Below are positions 20,115 to 30,900 of a DNA stretch of 64,000 bases, piece by piece; the first letter of the stretch is position 1; each line of letters opens with the position of its first letter. The stretch is taken from the NCBI RefSeq assembly GCF_026712205.1, contig NZ_JAPPUW010000005.1:186001-250000 (forward strand), written 5' to 3'. The DNA is from Pelomonas aquatica. Lineage in GTDB: Bacteria > Pseudomonadota > Gammaproteobacteria > Burkholderiales > Burkholderiaceae_C. The position numbers were made by a program, and so were the translations under genes. The notes under the pieces are model-generated. The model saw nothing but the letters and a program-made list of their open reading frames with translations, was not told where the DNA came from and searched no databases.

Positions 20115-21446
20115 AAAGCCGCCGTTGCTCATGCACAGCAGGTGGTCGCCCGGTTTGGCGGCCTTGACGACGGCCGCCACCAGCGCGTCCACATCGGCGC
20201 CGACCACGGCCTGGGCGCCCATCGGCGCCAGCGCCTCCTTCGCATCCCAGCTCAAGCCCTGCTGGTTGCAGAAGGCCAGGTCGGCCTCCTCCAGCGCCCA
20301 GGGCAGCTGGGCCTTCATCGTGCCCAGCTTCATCGTGTTGGAGCGCGGCTCGAAGATGGCCAGGATGCGCTCGGAGGGCAGCACGCGGCGGCGCAGGCCG
20401 TTGATCGTCGTGCGGATGGCCGTGGGGTGGTGGGCGAAGTCGTCGTAGACCTTGATGACGCCACCTTCACGTTGCACCTCGCCGCGCAGCTCCATGCGGC
20501 GGCGCACGTTCTGGAACTCGGCCAGCGCCGCGGCCGACTGCTCGGGCGGCACGCCCACATGCTCCGCCGCCGCGATGGCGGCCAGCGCGTTGAGCTGGTT
20601 GTGCTCGCCGATCAGGCCCCACTCGACGCGCGCGACCTTGAGGCTGCCGCGCAGCACGTCGAAGGCCTGCGGCTCGCCGCGCGCGCGCAGCATGCCGGCC
20701 TCTTCCTTCTTGGCGCCGAAGCGCTGCAGCCCGCTCCAGCAGCCGCGCGCGATGACGCGCTGCAGCGCCTCCTCGCGGGCGTTGACGACGAGCAGGCCGC
20801 TGGCCGGCACGGTGCGCACGAGGTGGTGGAACTGGGTCTCGATGGCGGCCAGGTCCGGGAAGATGTCGGCGTGGTCGTGCTCGAGGTTGTTCAGGATGGC
20901 CGTGCGCGGCCTGTAGTGGACGAACTTGCTGCGCTTGTCGAAGAAGGCCGTGTCGTATTCGTCCGCCTCGATGACGAAGGCCTTGCCTTCGCCGAGCCGC
21001 GCCGACACGCCGAAGTTTTGCGGCACGCCGCCGACGAGGAAGCCGGGCTTGTGGCCCGCGTGTTCAAGAATCCAGGCCAGCATCGACGACGTCGTCGTCT
21101 TGCCGTGCGTGCCGGCCACGGCCAGCGTGTGCCGCCCCTGCAGCACGTTTTCGGCCAGCCACTGCGGGCCGGAGACATAGGGCAGGCCGGCGTCGAGGAT
21201 GGCTTCCATCAGCGGGAAGCGCTCGCCGCGCGCGACGACGTTGCCGATGACGAAGACATCGGGCCTGAGTTCGAGCTGCTCGGCGCCGAAGCCCTCGATC
21301 AGCGCTATGCCGAGCGCTTCGAGCTGGGTGCTCATCGGCGGGTAGACGTTGGCGTCGCAGCCGGTCACGCGGTGGCCGGCCTCGCGCGCCAGCGCCGCCA
21401 GGCCGCCCATGAAGGTGCCGCAGATGCCGAGGATGTGGAGATGCAT
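20067..21446 (-). CDS. mpl: UDP-N-acetylmuramate:L-alanyl-gamma-D-glutamyl-meso-diaminopimelate ligase
   Basis: Mpl attaches recycled murein tripeptide to UDP-MurNAc. The 459-residue protein has the Mur-ligase architecture: an N-terminal Rossmann-like domain (MHLHILGICGTFMGG), the ATP loop GTHGKTTTSSMLAW, the central DEYDTAFFDKRSKF region characteristic of Mpl rather than MurC, NNLEHDHADIFPD, and a C-terminal DDFAHHPTAIRTT. Length matches the family. Its terminal codons are duplicated downstream (20007-20058). It follows hemL on the same strand after 29 bases. Confidence 0.95.
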   Translation of the reverse strand: MHLHILGICGTFMGGLAALAREAGHRVTGCDANVYPPMSTQLEALGIALIEGFGAEQLELRPDVFVIGNVVARGERFPLMEAILDAGLPYVSGPQWLAENVLQGRHTLAVAGTHGKTTTSSMLAWILEHAGHKPGFLVGGVPQNFGVSARLGEGKAFVIEADEYDTAFFDKRSKFVHYRPRTAILNNLEHDHADIFPDLAAIETQFHHLVRTVPASGLLVVNAREEALQRVIARGCWSGLQRFGAKKEEAGMLRARGEPQAFDVLRGSLKVARVEWGLIGEHNQLNALAAIAAAEHVGVPPEQSAAALAEFQNVRRRMELRGEVQREGGVIKVYDDFAHHPTAIRTTINGLRRRVLPSERILAIFEPRSNTMKLGTMKAQLPWALEEADLAFCNQQGLSWDAKEALAPMGAQAVVGADVDALVAAVVKAAKPGDHLLCMSNGGFGGIHDKLLQSLAARA

Positions 21447-21475
21447 GGCAGTGGCGCCCGAGGGCGCTCCGGGAT

Positions 21476-22762
21476 TCAGCGCAAGGCGGTGCGCGCGGCC
21501 GCGAGGGTGGCGTCGATGTCGGCCTGGCTGTGCGCCGCCGACACGAAGCCCGCCTCGTACAGGGCCGGGGCAAGATAGATGCCCGCGTCGAGCATCGCGT
21601 GGAAGAAGCGGTTGAAGCGCTCCTTGTCCGTCGTCATGACGGTCGCGTAGTTCTGCGGCAGCTCCGGCAGCAGGAAGAAGCCGAACATGCCGCCCTCGCA
21701 GTCGGCACTGAATGGCACGCCGTTGTCGGCCGCCACCGCCTTCAGGCCGTCGACGAGCCGGCGGGTGCGGGCCGACAGCGCATCGAAGAAGCCGGGCTTC
21801 TGGATCTCGCGCAGCGTCGCCAGGCCGCAGGCCGTGGCCACCGGGTTGCCGGACAGCGTGCCGGCCTGGTAGACGCCGCCCAGCGGCGCCAGGTGCTGCA
21901 TGACCTCGCGCTTGGCGCCGAAGGCCGCCAGCGGCATGCCGCCGCCGATGACCTTGCCGAACACCGAGATGTCGGGCGCGAAGCCGGGGATGAGCCCGGC
22001 GTAGTGGCCCTGCGCCGACGCGAGGCCGACGCGGAAGCCCGTCATGACTTCGTCCAGCACCAGCAGCGCGCCGTGCTGGGTGCACAGGCGGCGCATGGCC
22101 GTCATGAACGGCACGGAGGCGCGCACGAAGTTCATATTGCCGGCAATCGGCTCGACGATGACGCAGGCGAGTTCCTTGCCGTGCTCGGCGAAGGCGGCTT
22201 CCAGCTGCTCGACGTTGTTGTATTCGAGGACGACGGTGTCCGCCGCCGCGCCGGGCGTCACGCCTGCGCTGGTCGGGTGGCCGAAGGTGGCCAGGCCCGA
22301 GCCGGCCTTCACGAGCAGCGCGTCGGTGTGGCCGTGGTAGCAGCCCTCGAACTTGATGAACTTGGGCCGGTCGGTGGCGCCGCGCGCGAGGCGGATGGCG
22401 CTCATCGTCGCCTCGGTGCCCGAGCTGACGAGGCGGACCTGGTCGATGCCGGGCACGAGCTTCAGGATCTCTTCGGCGAGCTCGATCTCGCGCTCGGTCG
22501 GCGCGCCGAAGGAGAAGCCTTCGGTGGCCGCCTTCTGCACGGCCTCCAGCACGGCCGGGTGGCCGTGGCCGAGGATCATCGGGCCCCAGGAGCCGATGTA
22601 GTCGACGTAGCGCCGGCCTTCGGCATCCCAGATGTAGGCGCCGTCGCCGCGGGCGATGAAGCGCGGCGTGCCGCCGACGGCACGGAAGGCGCGCACGGGG
22701 GAGTTGACGCCGCCGGGAATGACGCGCGCGGCGCGCTCGAACAACTGCGAATTGGTAACCAT
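21476..22762 (-). CDS. hemL: Glutamate-1-semialdehyde 2,1-aminomutase
   Basis: HemL converts glutamate-1-semialdehyde to 5-aminolevulinate in the C5 route of tetrapyrrole synthesis. The 428-residue protein has [14 protein letters not shown], the PLP-binding [17 protein letters not shown] and [12 protein letters not shown], and the Schiff-base Lys270 in [16 protein letters not shown]. Length is standard. It lies 18 bases after thiD and is probably cotranscribed with it and mpl. Confidence 0.97.
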   Translation of the reverse strand: MVTNSQLFERAARVIPGGVNSPVRAFRAVGGTPRFIARGDGAYIWDAEGRRYVDYIGSWGPMILGHGHPAVLEAVQKAATEGFSFGAPTEREIELAEEILKLVPGIDQVRLVSSGTEATMSAIRLARGATDRPKFIKFEGCYHGHTDALLVKAGSGLATFGHPTSAGVTPGAAADTVVLEYNNVEQLEAAFAEHGKELACVIVEPIAGNMNFVRASVPFMTAMRRLCTQHGALLVLDEVMTGFRVGLASAQGHYAGLIPGFAPDISVFGKVIGGGMPLAAFGAKREVMQHLAPLGGVYQAGTLSGNPVATACGLATLREIQKPGFFDALSARTRRLVDGLKAVAADNGVPFSADCEGGMFGFFLLPELPQNYATVMTTDKERFNRFFHAMLDAGIYLAPALYEAGFVSAAHSQADIDATLAAARTALR

Positions 22763-22780
22763 CGGAAACGAAGGAAAGGG

Positions 22781-23722
22781 TCAGTGCATGCGCCGCGGCG
22801 CCTTGGGCGGCTGCTCGGGCTCGGGCTCGTCGAAGGCGGTCTCGGCGCCTTCCTCGTCCGCCGCGGGCAGGGCCCAGAAGAAGCGGTCGGGGATGACGTT
22901 GCCCATGCCGGGGCGGAAGCCCGCGTCCAGCGACTGGTCGAGGAAGGACAGCGCCTCGCTGACGGCCGAGTGCAGCTCGGCGCCGACCGACAGCAGCGCC
23001 GCCAGCGCGGCCGACAGCGTGTCGCCGGCGCCGACGAAGGCGGTCTCGAAGCGCTCGAACTTCTCGCCGGCGATCGGGCCCTGCGGGCTGGCCAGCACGT
23101 TGTCGACGAACTGGTTGGGCAGCTGGATGCCGGTCACCAGCACATGCTGTGCGCCGGCCTGGGCGGCCGCCACGGCCAGCTCGCGCGCGGAGGGGCTGCG
23201 CTCGCTGTCCCAGTCGGGCAGCAGGAAGTCGGTCAGGGTCTTGTGGTTGCCCACCAGCACGGCCGTCTGCGGCAGCACCAGCTCGCGCAGCGCGTCCAGG
23301 TATTGCTGCTGCTCGTCCTCGTCGATCCAGGCGACCGAGGGCAGGTAGGTCACGAGGGGCACGTCGGGGTAGTCGCTCAGCACCTCGGCGACGGCGCTGA
23401 CGCCTTCGGCATTGCCGAGGAAGCCGACCTTCCAGGCCGTGATGGGCACGTCCTCGAGGATGTGGCGGGCCTGCTCGGCCAGCACGTCGGCGTCGAGGCT
23501 GTGGTGCTCGAAGACCTCGGCCGTGTCGCGCAGCACGACGGCGGTCACCACCGGCAGGCAGTGCGCACCCATGGCCGCGACGGTGGCCACGTCGCCGGCC
23601 AGGCCGCCGGCGCCGGAGGCGTCGCTGGCGTTGAAGCACAGCACGCAGGCCGGCGGCGGGCTCTCCTGCTCGTCTTGGGCGGGGTCGACCTCGGGGTCGG
23701 CGGGATGGGATGTTGGGCTCAT
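22781..23722 (-). CDS. thiD: Hydroxymethylpyrimidine/phosphomethylpyrimidine kinase
   Basis: ThiD phosphorylates the pyrimidine half of thiamine. The 313-residue protein has the ribokinase-like fold with NASDASGAGGLAGD near the start and the anion-hole motif GAGDTLSAALAALL near residue 230. The Glu-rich N-terminal and Pro-rich C-terminal tails are extra compared with E. coli ThiD. Start 23722 (MSPTSHPADPEV) gives a normal family N-terminus; the frame extends 34 codons further without support. I found no thiamine riboswitch upstream. Confidence 0.9.
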   Translation of the reverse strand: MSPTSHPADPEVDPAQDEQESPPPACVLCFNASDASGAGGLAGDVATVAAMGAHCLPVVTAVVLRDTAEVFEHHSLDADVLAEQARHILEDVPITAWKVGFLGNAEGVSAVAEVLSDYPDVPLVTYLPSVAWIDEDEQQQYLDALRELVLPQTAVLVGNHKTLTDFLLPDWDSERSPSARELAVAAAQAGAQHVLVTGIQLPNQFVDNVLASPQGPIAGEKFERFETAFVGAGDTLSAALAALLSVGAELHSAVSEALSFLDQSLDAGFRPGMGNVIPDRFFWALPAADEEGAETAFDEPEPEQPPKAPRRMH

Positions 23723-23881
23723 GGGGGTCGTGGCGGTCGCGGCCAAAGAGCTGCCGCAAAGCGTGGAGTCTGCCGCTAAAAGGGTGCTCCCGAGGCCCTG
23801 GGCACAGGCGTTTGCCCTCAGCATCGCGCTCTCGGGCCCTGGCTAGAATGATTCGATTGTAGTGAGCAAACTCTGAGCACC

Positions 23882-24055
23882 GTGAGCGAACCCAGTACCT
23901 GGATGTGCCTGATCTGTGGATGGATCTACGACGAAGCGACGGGGGATCCCGAGCACGGCATTGCCGCCGGCACGGCCTGGGCGGACGTCGACATGAACTG
24001 GGTCTGCCCCGACTGTGGCGCGCGCAAGGAAGATTTCGAGATGGTGCGCATCTGA
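23882..24055 (+). CDS. rubA: Rubredoxin
   Basis: This 57-residue protein starts with GTG at 23882. It has the two rubredoxin cysteine pairs, MCLICGWIYDEATGDPE and WVCPDCGARKEDFE, that bind one iron, and a conserved Trp after the first pair. It carries single electrons in the cytoplasm; the partner is not shown. It is divergent from thiD and 49 bases before the pilG-like gene, an arrangement common in Burkholderiales, though no link to pilus function is known to me. Confidence 0.93.
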   Translation: MSEPSTWMCLICGWIYDEATGDPEHGIAAGTAWADVDMNWVCPDCGARKEDFEMVRI

Positions 24056-24104
24056 CTCGGCCTCGCCGGCCCGGCCCCGAGCTGAAGTACCGAGGAGACA
24101 TGGT

Positions 24105-24494
24105 TTGAACGAGCAAGTTTCCGCAGCGGCGCCGACCCGCATCCTGGTCATCGACGACAGCAACACCATCCGCCGCAGCGCCGAGATCTTCCTGAAGCAG
24201 GGCGGCCACGAGGTGGCCCTGGCCGAGGACGGCTTCGACGCGCTGGCCAAGCTGGGCGATTTCCATCCCGACCTCGTGTTCTGCGACATCCTGATGCCGC
24301 GCCTGGACGGCTACCAGACCTGCGCCATCATCAAGCGCAACCCGCAGTTCTCGGCCGTGCCGGTGATCATGCTGTCGTCCAAGGACGGCCTGTTCGACAA
24401 GGCCCGCGGGCGCATGGTGGGCTCGCAGGACTACCTGACCAAGCCCTTCACCAAGGACCAGCTGCTCCAGGCGGTGCTGCAGCACCGGCCCTGA
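24105..24494 (+). CDS. pilG: Type IV pilus response regulator PilG
   Basis: This 129-residue single receiver domain has the acidic pair in VIDDSN, phospho-acceptor Asp61 in FCDILMPRLDG and Lys113 in YLTKPF. The start is best taken as TTG 24105, which has GAGGAGA six bases upstream; the preceding ATG at 24100 stops after two codons. PilG proteins are phosphorylated by the ChpA/PilL kinase and promote pilus extension in Pseudomonas. It is the first of the pilG-H-I-J-chpA series. Confidence 0.93.
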   Translation: MNEQVSAAAPTRILVIDDSNTIRRSAEIFLKQGGHEVALAEDGFDALAKLGDFHPDLVFCDILMPRLDGYQTCAIIKRNPQFSAVPVIMLSSKDGLFDKARGRMVGSQDYLTKPFTKDQLLQAVLQHRP

Positions 24495-24520
24495 GACCCA
24501 GCCTATGAAAGAGAACTGCC

Positions 24521-24886
24521 ATGAGCATCCACAACATCCTGCTGGTTGACGACTCCAAGACCGAGCTGCACGCGCTGTCGGAGATGCTGGTCAAGCGCGG
24601 CTACAACGTGCGCACGGCCGAGAACGGCGAGGAGGCCATGAAGCGCCTGGCCGAGGCCAAGCCCGACCTGATCCTGATGGACGTCGTCATGCCCGGCCAG
24701 AACGGCTTCCAGCTGACCCGCGCGATCACGCGCGACGAGCGCTATGTCGGCGTGCCGGTCATCATGTGCACCAGCAAGGGCCAGGAGACCGACAAGGTCT
24801 GGGGCATGCGCCAGGGGGCCAGCGACTACGTCGTCAAGCCCGTCAAGGCCGAGGAACTGATCGCCAAGATCAAGGCCCTGGGCTGA
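24521..24886 (+). CDS. pilH: Type IV pilus response regulator PilH
   Basis: This 121-residue receiver has the acidic pair in LVDDSK, Asp54 in LMDVVMPGQNG and Lys106 in VVKPVKAEEL. In the Chp system PilH opposes PilG, favouring retraction or acting as a phosphate sink. It follows pilG by 26 bases. A dispersed repeat separates its stop from pilI. Confidence 0.93.
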   Translation: MSIHNILLVDDSKTELHALSEMLVKRGYNVRTAENGEEAMKRLAEAKPDLILMDVVMPGQNGFQLTRAITRDERYVGVPVIMCTSKGQETDKVWGMRQGASDYVVKPVKAEELIAKIKALG

Positions 24887-24976
24887 TATGACGATGCCCC
24901 CACGCTCACTCCGTTCACTGCCCCCCGGGGGGGCGCTTCAACGCCTTCGGGCGGCCGGGCGGCGCTGACATGGCGA
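24882..24976 (+). repeat. Dispersed repeat with flanking direct repeats, copy B1 (pilH-pilI)
   Basis: A 69-base element (24895-24963) contains CTGCCCCCCGGGGGGGCG and ends GGGCGGCCGGGCGGC. It is flanked by GCTGATATGACGA (24882-24894) and GCTGACATGGCGA (24964-24976), 11 of 13 identical. The left repeat holds the pilH stop; the right one holds the pilI start. It is related in sequence and layout to the copy at 40236-40302. Confidence 0.75.
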
Positions 24977-25500
24977 ACCGGACGGCACTCCGTGAACTCC
25001 AGCAGCGCCTGGCCGAGCGCATGCAGGCCGCGCGCGAGCAGACGCTGATCGCGAACTGGCTGGCCGTCGAATGCGCCGGCGTCGGGCTGCTGTTCCCGCT
25101 CAAGCAGGCCAGCGAGATCTTCGCGCCGGTGCCGATCAAGCCCGTGCCCTATGCCAAGCCCTGGCTGGCCGGCGTGGCCAATCTGCGCGGCGGCCTGTTC
25201 ACCGTCGTCGACCTGGCCGTCTACCTCGGCCTGCGCGAGCCGGTGCATGGCCGCGCCTTCGCGCCGCAGAGCCGCCTCGTGTCACTGGGCGCCGACCTGA
25301 ACCTGAACTGCGCGCTGCTCGTGGACCGGCTGGCCGGCCTGCGCAGCGACGAGCAACTGCCCCTCGCGGCCCAGCAACCCGCAGGGCCGCTGCCGCGCTT
25401 TGCCGGCGCGCTGCGGCGCGACGAGGCCGGGCGCAGCTGGCAAGAGATCAACCTCGAGGCGCTGTCGCGACAGGAGAATTTCCTGCACATCGTCGCCTGA
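24970..25500 (+). CDS. pilI: CheW-like adaptor PilI
   Basis: This 176-residue CheW-domain protein links the receptor PilJ to the ChpA kinase. The fold is recognisable from FPLKQASEIFAPVPIKPVP through NLRGGLFTVVDLAVYLGL, the conserved CheW core, to the closing strand segment before LSRQENFLHIVA. It starts six bases after the right-hand direct repeat begins and has no strong ribosome site of its own, consistent with former close coupling to pilH. Confidence 0.92.
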   Translation: MANRTALRELQQRLAERMQAAREQTLIANWLAVECAGVGLLFPLKQASEIFAPVPIKPVPYAKPWLAGVANLRGGLFTVVDLAVYLGLREPVHGRAFAPQSRLVSLGADLNLNCALLVDRLAGLRSDEQLPLAAQQPAGPLPRFAGALRRDEAGRSWQEINLEALSRQENFLHIVA

Positions 25501-25572
25501 GGCGAACCGTTTCCTAGGCCCACAGCCCGCCGCCGAGCGCGGACATCACGAACATTGAAGGACGAGGGTGAG

Positions 25573-27927
25573 ATGAACCTGCTGGACAAGATCAGGGGAA
25601 AGTCCGAAACCGAAGAGCTGTTGACGATGCCGCCCGAGTCGATGGACACCACCATCGACACGCGCGGGCCGAGCTTCGATGCGACGCGCGCCGCCGAGTC
25701 GACGCTGGCCGGCGTCGAGAGCCTGGTCCCCGCCGACGCACCGACATCCATCATCTCGCAGGCCGTTCCGACCGAACCGGGCCCGGTCAGCGAGTTCGCG
25801 CCCAGCACGATGAGCTTCGCGCCGACCACGCAGGCCGCCGACCCGACCACGGTGCTGCCCGCGCGGCCCGCCGGCGGCGCCGCGAAGCTGGGCGAGCTGC
25901 TCGGCCGCCACCGCCAGCGCGTGCTGACCGGCCTCGTCGTGCTCGGCCTCGTCGGCACGGCCGTGTCGGTCAGCCTGGTGCTCGTGAGCTCCAACCGCAG
26001 CGCCGCCCAGGTGCGCGCGGCCGGCCAGGCGCTGATGCATTCGCAGCGCATGGCCAAGTCGGTGTCCGCCGCGCTGGTGGGCAATCCGGCGGCCTTCGGC
26101 GAGCTGAGGGAGTCGGTGGGCACGCTCGGCGGCGTCGTCACCAATCTGCGCACCGGCGAGGGCCCGCTGGCCGTCGCGCCGGCCGCCGTGCAGCCGACCC
26201 TCGAATCCCTCAAGCCCCTGGTCGAGCGCGCCGAGAAGAACGGCAAGGTCGTGCAGGCCCAGGAAAAGATCCTGACCCAGGTCGGCCAGGCGCTGCGCGC
26301 CATCAACCGCCAGTCCAGCGACCTGCTGGAGTCCGCCGAGGCCGTGTCGTCCCAGGCGCTGCAGATCGGCTCGTCGGCGGGCGAGGTCTCCGCGGTCGGC
26401 CAGCTCGTCATGCTGACCCAGCGCATCGGCAAGAGCGCCAACGAATTCCTGACGCAGGAAGGCGTCAGCCCCGAGGCCGTGTTCCTGCTCGGCAAGGATC
26501 TGAACTCCTTCAAGCTCATCACCGAGGCCCTGATCAGCGGCAGCCCCGAACTGCGCCTGAACGCCGCGAAAGACCCGCAGCTGAAGGAGCGCCTGCAGAC
26601 CCTGCTGAAGCAGTACGAGCAGACCCGCACCCAGGCCTCCGCGATCCTGGGCAATCTGCAGGGCCTGGTGTCCGCGCGTGAAGCCCAGACGGCCATCCTG
26701 AACGACTCCGAGCCGCTGCGCAAAGGCCTGGAGCAGGCCGCGGCCGACCTCGAAAAGACCGGCGGCGCCGGCTGGGGCCTGGCCCTGTTCATGATCCTGT
26801 CGCTGATCGCGCTGCTGGTGGGTGCCGTCGGTTTCCTGCGCCTGTTCGTGGCCGACCAGTCCGAGCGCGCCGCCCTCGCCGAGGCCCAGAAGCGCGAGGC
26901 CGAGGCCCAGGAGCAGGAGGCCAAGCGCGTCAACGACGCCAACCAGGCGGCCATTCTGCGGCTGATGAACGAGCTGTCCACGGTCGCCGAAGGCGACCTG
27001 ACGCAGCAGGCGACGGTGACGGAAGACATCACCGGCGCGATCGCCGACTCGGTGAACTACACGGTGGAAGAGCTGCGCACCCTCGTCGGCCAGGTGCAGA
27101 CGACGGCGGCCCGCGTGACGGACACCACCGGCGCGGTGGATCAGACCTCCACCGACCTGCTGGCCGCGTCCAAGGAGCAGCTGCACGAGATCCGCGCGAC
27201 CGGCGAGGCCGTGCTGGGCATGGCGGGCCGAATCACCGACGTGTCCGCGCAGGCGCAGACGACTGCCGAGGTGGCGCGCCAGAGCCGCCAGGCCGCCGAG
27301 CAGGGCCTGGCCGCGATGCAGAACAACATCGCCGGCATGAACACCATCCGCGACTCCATCCAGGAGACGTCCAAGCGCATCAAGCGCCTGGGCGAGTCGT
27401 CGCAGGAGATCGGCGAGATCACGGAGCTGATCTCGGACATTACGGAACAGACCAACGTGCTGGCGCTGAACGCGGCCATCCAGGCCGCGTCCGCCGGCGA
27501 AGCGGGCCGCGGCTTCTCCGTCGTGGCGGAAGAAGTGCAGCGCCTGGCCGAGCGATCCGGCGACGCGACGCGCCGGATCGCGGCCCTGGTCAAGACCATT
27601 CAGACCGACACCCACGACGCCGTGGCCGCCATGGAGCGCTCGACGCGCGGGGTGGTCGAAGGCACGCAGCTGTCCGACGCGGCCGGCAAGGCGCTGGAAG
27701 ACATCGACAGGGTGTCGCGCCAGCTGGACCAACTGATCGTGCGCATCTCCGCGCAGGCCAAGCAGGAGGCCGAGCACGCCAACGAGGTCGCGTCCAACAT
27801 CCAGCACATCTTCGCGGTGACCGAGCAGACCTCCGAGGGCACGCGCTCCACGGCCCAGATGGTGCATGAGCTGTCCCGTTCCGCCGAGGCGCTGCGCGCA
27901 TCCGTGGCCCGATTCAAGGTCGCCTGA
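25573..27927 (+). CDS. pilJ: Methyl-accepting chemotaxis protein PilJ
   Basis: This 784-residue transducer has an unusually long N-terminal cytoplasmic segment of about 105 residues, acidic and Thr/Pro-rich. Then come a first membrane helix ([20 protein letters not shown]), a periplasmic region with PilJ-type helices ([13 protein letters not shown] and [16 protein letters not shown]), a second helix ([19 protein letters not shown]) and a HAMP-like linker. The signalling domain ends with the receptor hairpin [20 protein letters not shown]. Start ATG 25573 has GAGGG upstream; a TTG at 25555 is in frame but weaker. In Pseudomonas PilJ senses surface contact and pilin retraction. Confidence 0.94.
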   Translation: MNLLDKIRGKSETEELLTMPPESMDTTIDTRGPSFDATRAAESTLAGVESLVPADAPTSIISQAVPTEPGPVSEFAPSTMSFAPTTQAADPTTVLPARPAGGAAKLGELLGRHRQRVLTGLVVLGLVGTAVSVSLVLVSSNRSAAQVRAAGQALMHSQRMAKSVSAALVGNPAAFGELRESVGTLGGVVTNLRTGEGPLAVAPAAVQPTLESLKPLVERAEKNGKVVQAQEKILTQVGQALRAINRQSSDLLESAEAVSSQALQIGSSAGEVSAVGQLVMLTQRIGKSANEFLTQEGVSPEAVFLLGKDLNSFKLITEALISGSPELRLNAAKDPQLKERLQTLLKQYEQTRTQASAILGNLQGLVSAREAQTAILNDSEPLRKGLEQAAADLEKTGGAGWGLALFMILSLIALLVGAVGFLRLFVADQSERAALAEAQKREAEAQEQEAKRVNDANQAAILRLMNELSTVAEGDLTQQATVTEDITGAIADSVNYTVEELRTLVGQVQTTAARVTDTTGAVDQTSTDLLAASKEQLHEIRATGEAVLGMAGRITDVSAQAQTTAEVARQSRQAAEQGLAAMQNNIAGMNTIRDSIQETSKRIKRLGESSQEIGEITELISDITEQTNVLALNAAIQAASAGEAGRGFSVVAEEVQRLAERSGDATRRIAALVKTIQTDTHDAVAAMERSTRGVVEGTQLSDAAGKALEDIDRVSRQLDQLIVRISAQAKQEAEHANEVASNIQHIFAVTEQTSEGTRSTAQMVHELSRSAEALRASVARFKVA

Positions 27928-27959
27928 AGGCGACCCGCACCGAGCGAGAAAGCCCAGGC

Positions 27960-30900
27960 ATGGAAAGCTCCCTGCGAGACGCCGAACTCCCGGCCGACCT
28001 CAGCCCCCTGGCCTGGGTGCAGGAGGAATTGCGCCGGTCACTGGAGGCTGTGCACAAGACGCTGCGCCGCCTCGTGCGCGATGGCGCCGACAACCGCCTC
28101 TCGGCCTTTGGCGCCGACGCCCAGCCCAGCCTGCCGCTGCAGCAGGCCGCGGCCCAGCTGCACCAGGTCAGCGGCGTGCTGTCCCTCGTCGGCCTGCCGG
28201 CGGGCGCCAGCGTGCTGCGCGCCGCCGAGCAGGCGGTCGAGCGCCTGGCCCAGCACCCGCTGGAGGTCGAGCCCAGCACGGTCGACACCATCGAGCGCGC
28301 CGACTTCGCGCTGCTGGCCTATGTCGCCCGGCTGCTGGCCGGCAGCAAGACCTCGACGCTGGCCCTCTACCCGAGCTACCGCGACCTGCAGCAGCTCAAC
28401 GGCGTCGAGCGCATCCACCCGGCCGACCTCTGGCAGTACGACTGGGCCTGGCGCAGCCTGCCGCTGGAGGCCGGCGCCGCGCCGCGTTCGCCCGATGCCG
28501 TGCGCGCGCCCTTCGAGGCCGCGCTGCTGCGCCAGATGCGCGAGCCCAACCCGGCCCACGCTGCCAGCCTGTCCGGCCTGTGTGCCGGCCTGGCGGCCGG
28601 GCTGCCGGCCGGCAACGGCCGCACGCTGTGGCAGCTGGCCGCGGCCGTCTTCGAAGGCCAGGCGCTGAAGCTGCTGGGCAGCGACGCCTACACCAAGCGC
28701 CTGGGCTCCAAGCTGCTGCACGAGCTGCGCCTGGTGGGCCAGGACGGGCAGGACGATCCGCAGCGCGACCGCCTTGCGCAGGATCTGCTGTTCTTCTGCG
28801 CCCAGTGCCGCCCCACGCCGGGCGTCGGCCCGCGCCTGCAGGCCGTGCACGAGGCCTACCGGCTGGGCGACGAGCAGGCCGGCAACTACGAGGATGCCAG
28901 CCTCGGCCGCATCGACCCCGCCTGGGTCGCGCAGGCCAAGCGGCGCGTGCTGGCCGCCAAGGAGAGCTGGTCCAGCGCTGCCGAGGGCGACCAGCACCGC
29001 CTGACCGGCCTGGACGAGCAGTTCGCCGCGCTGGCCGAGTCCCTCACCCGCCTCTTCCCCAGCGGCGAGGTGCTGGCCCAGACGCTGCAGCGCGCCGTCG
29101 TCGCGACGCTGCGCTCGCGCAGCACGCCGCCGCCGGCCCTGGCCATGGAGGTCGCCACCAGCCTGCTCTATGTCGAGGCCGCGCTGGAAGACGCCGCCTT
29201 CGACCAGCCCGAGCAGGCCGACCGCGTGCGCCGCCTGGCGCGCCGCGTCGAGGCCGTGGCCCACGGCCAGCCGGCCGAGCCGCTGGAAGACTGGATGGAG
29301 GATCTGTACCGCCGGGTCTCCGACCGCCAGACCCTGGGCAGCGTCGTGCACGAGCTGCGCGCCAGCCTGTCCGAGGTCGAGAGGCTGTGCGACGAATACT
29401 TCCGCAGCCCGACCCAGCGCGAGCTGCTGATCCCCGTGCCCGGCCAGCTGCAGGCCATGCGCGGCGTGCTCAGCGTGCTGGGCCTGGACCAGGCCGCGCT
29501 GGCCACGGTGCGCATGCGCGACGAGGTCGACGGCCTCGCCAACACCGAGATCGACTTCGAGCGCGCCGGCGCCAAGGGCGTCTTCGAGCGCCTCGCCACC
29601 AACCTCGGCGCGCTGGGCTTCCTGATCGACATGCTCAGCGTGCAGCCGGCCCTGGCCAAGCGCATGTTCCAGTTCGACGAGGCCAGCGGCCGCCTGGACG
29701 CCGTCATGGGCCGCCGTGAAGGCGCCGTCGATCTGCCGGACTTCGAGGCCAGCGGCTTCCATGTCGAGCCGGAACCCGCGGCCGTGCCCGACTTCGCGCA
29801 CGAGGCGACCCAGCCCCTGCACGTCGAGCTGGGCACGCTGGAACTGCCCGACCTCAGCCTGCCCGACGTCGACCTGTCGCAGCCCGCACCGGCGCCCGCG
29901 CCCCTGCCCGCCGCACCGGCGCCCGCGCCCGCCGCGGCCGAGCCGAGCGTGGCCGACGACCCGGAGATGCGCGAGATCTTCCTGGAGGAGGCCGACGAGG
30001 TCATCGCCAATGCCCGTGCCGCGCTCGAAGCGCTGCACACGGAACCGGCCGACCACGCCCAGCTCACCGTCGTGCGCCGCGCCTTCCACACGCTCAAGGG
30101 CAGCGCGCGCATGGTCGGCCTGAACGACTTCGGCGAGGGCGCCTGGGCCTGCGAGCAGCTCTACAACGCCAGCCTCGCCGAGGCGCATCCGCAGGCCGAT
30201 GCGGCGCTGATGGGCTTCACGGCTGAGGCGCTGGACTACTTCGCGCGCTGGCGCGAGCAGATCGCCGGCAGCGCGCCTGGCCACAGCCTGCCCGACCCGC
30301 TGCGCCGCAGCGCCGATTCGCTGCGCCTGCAGGGCCAGCCGCTGCCGCTGGACTGGCCCGCCGAGGCGCCGGCCGCCGCCCCGCAGCCGGCGCCTGCGGA
30401 GCCCCCGCGCGCCGCCGCGACGCCGGCCGAGGTTCTGCCCGTGGCCGAGAACATCGAGGCCGCAGCACTGGACCTCGACTTTGCCGACACGCTGCCGCCG
30501 GAGATCGAAGAGGCCGAGCCGCTGCTGCCCGACTTCGTCCTCGAACCCTCGGAGCCGCAGGCCGCGGCGACCCCGGCCGGCCCGGCCCGGCCCGAGCCCG
30601 CGCTGTCGCTGGACTTCGGCGGCACCGAGCTGCTGCCCGACGTCCACGCGTCGGCCGAGCCCCTGCCGGTCGCCGCCGTCGACATGGAGCCGCTGCTGCC
30701 CAGCCTCGGCGTCGAGCTCGACCTGGACGGGGCGGCCGAAGCGGTCGAGGCCGCACCCCTGCCCGACGATGAGCCCACACTGGCGCTGTCCGTGCCGCCG
30801 GCCCACGAGGCGGCGCATGCCGCGGCGGCCGAGGCCGCGCCGCTGCTCGCGCTGGTCGAGCCGGTGGTGCCGCCCGAGCCCGAGCTCGCGCCGGTCGATC

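Noticed and set aside
23723-23881. Thiamine (TPP) riboswitch upstream of thiD
   Set aside because: On the minus strand there is GCACCC but no CTGAGA or the paired GAACCTGAT-type segment.
21447-24485. Continuation of the mpl frame upstream through hemL and thiD
   Set aside because: Mpl is complete from 21446 with a normal N-terminus; the upstream frame runs antisense or out of frame to well-supported genes.
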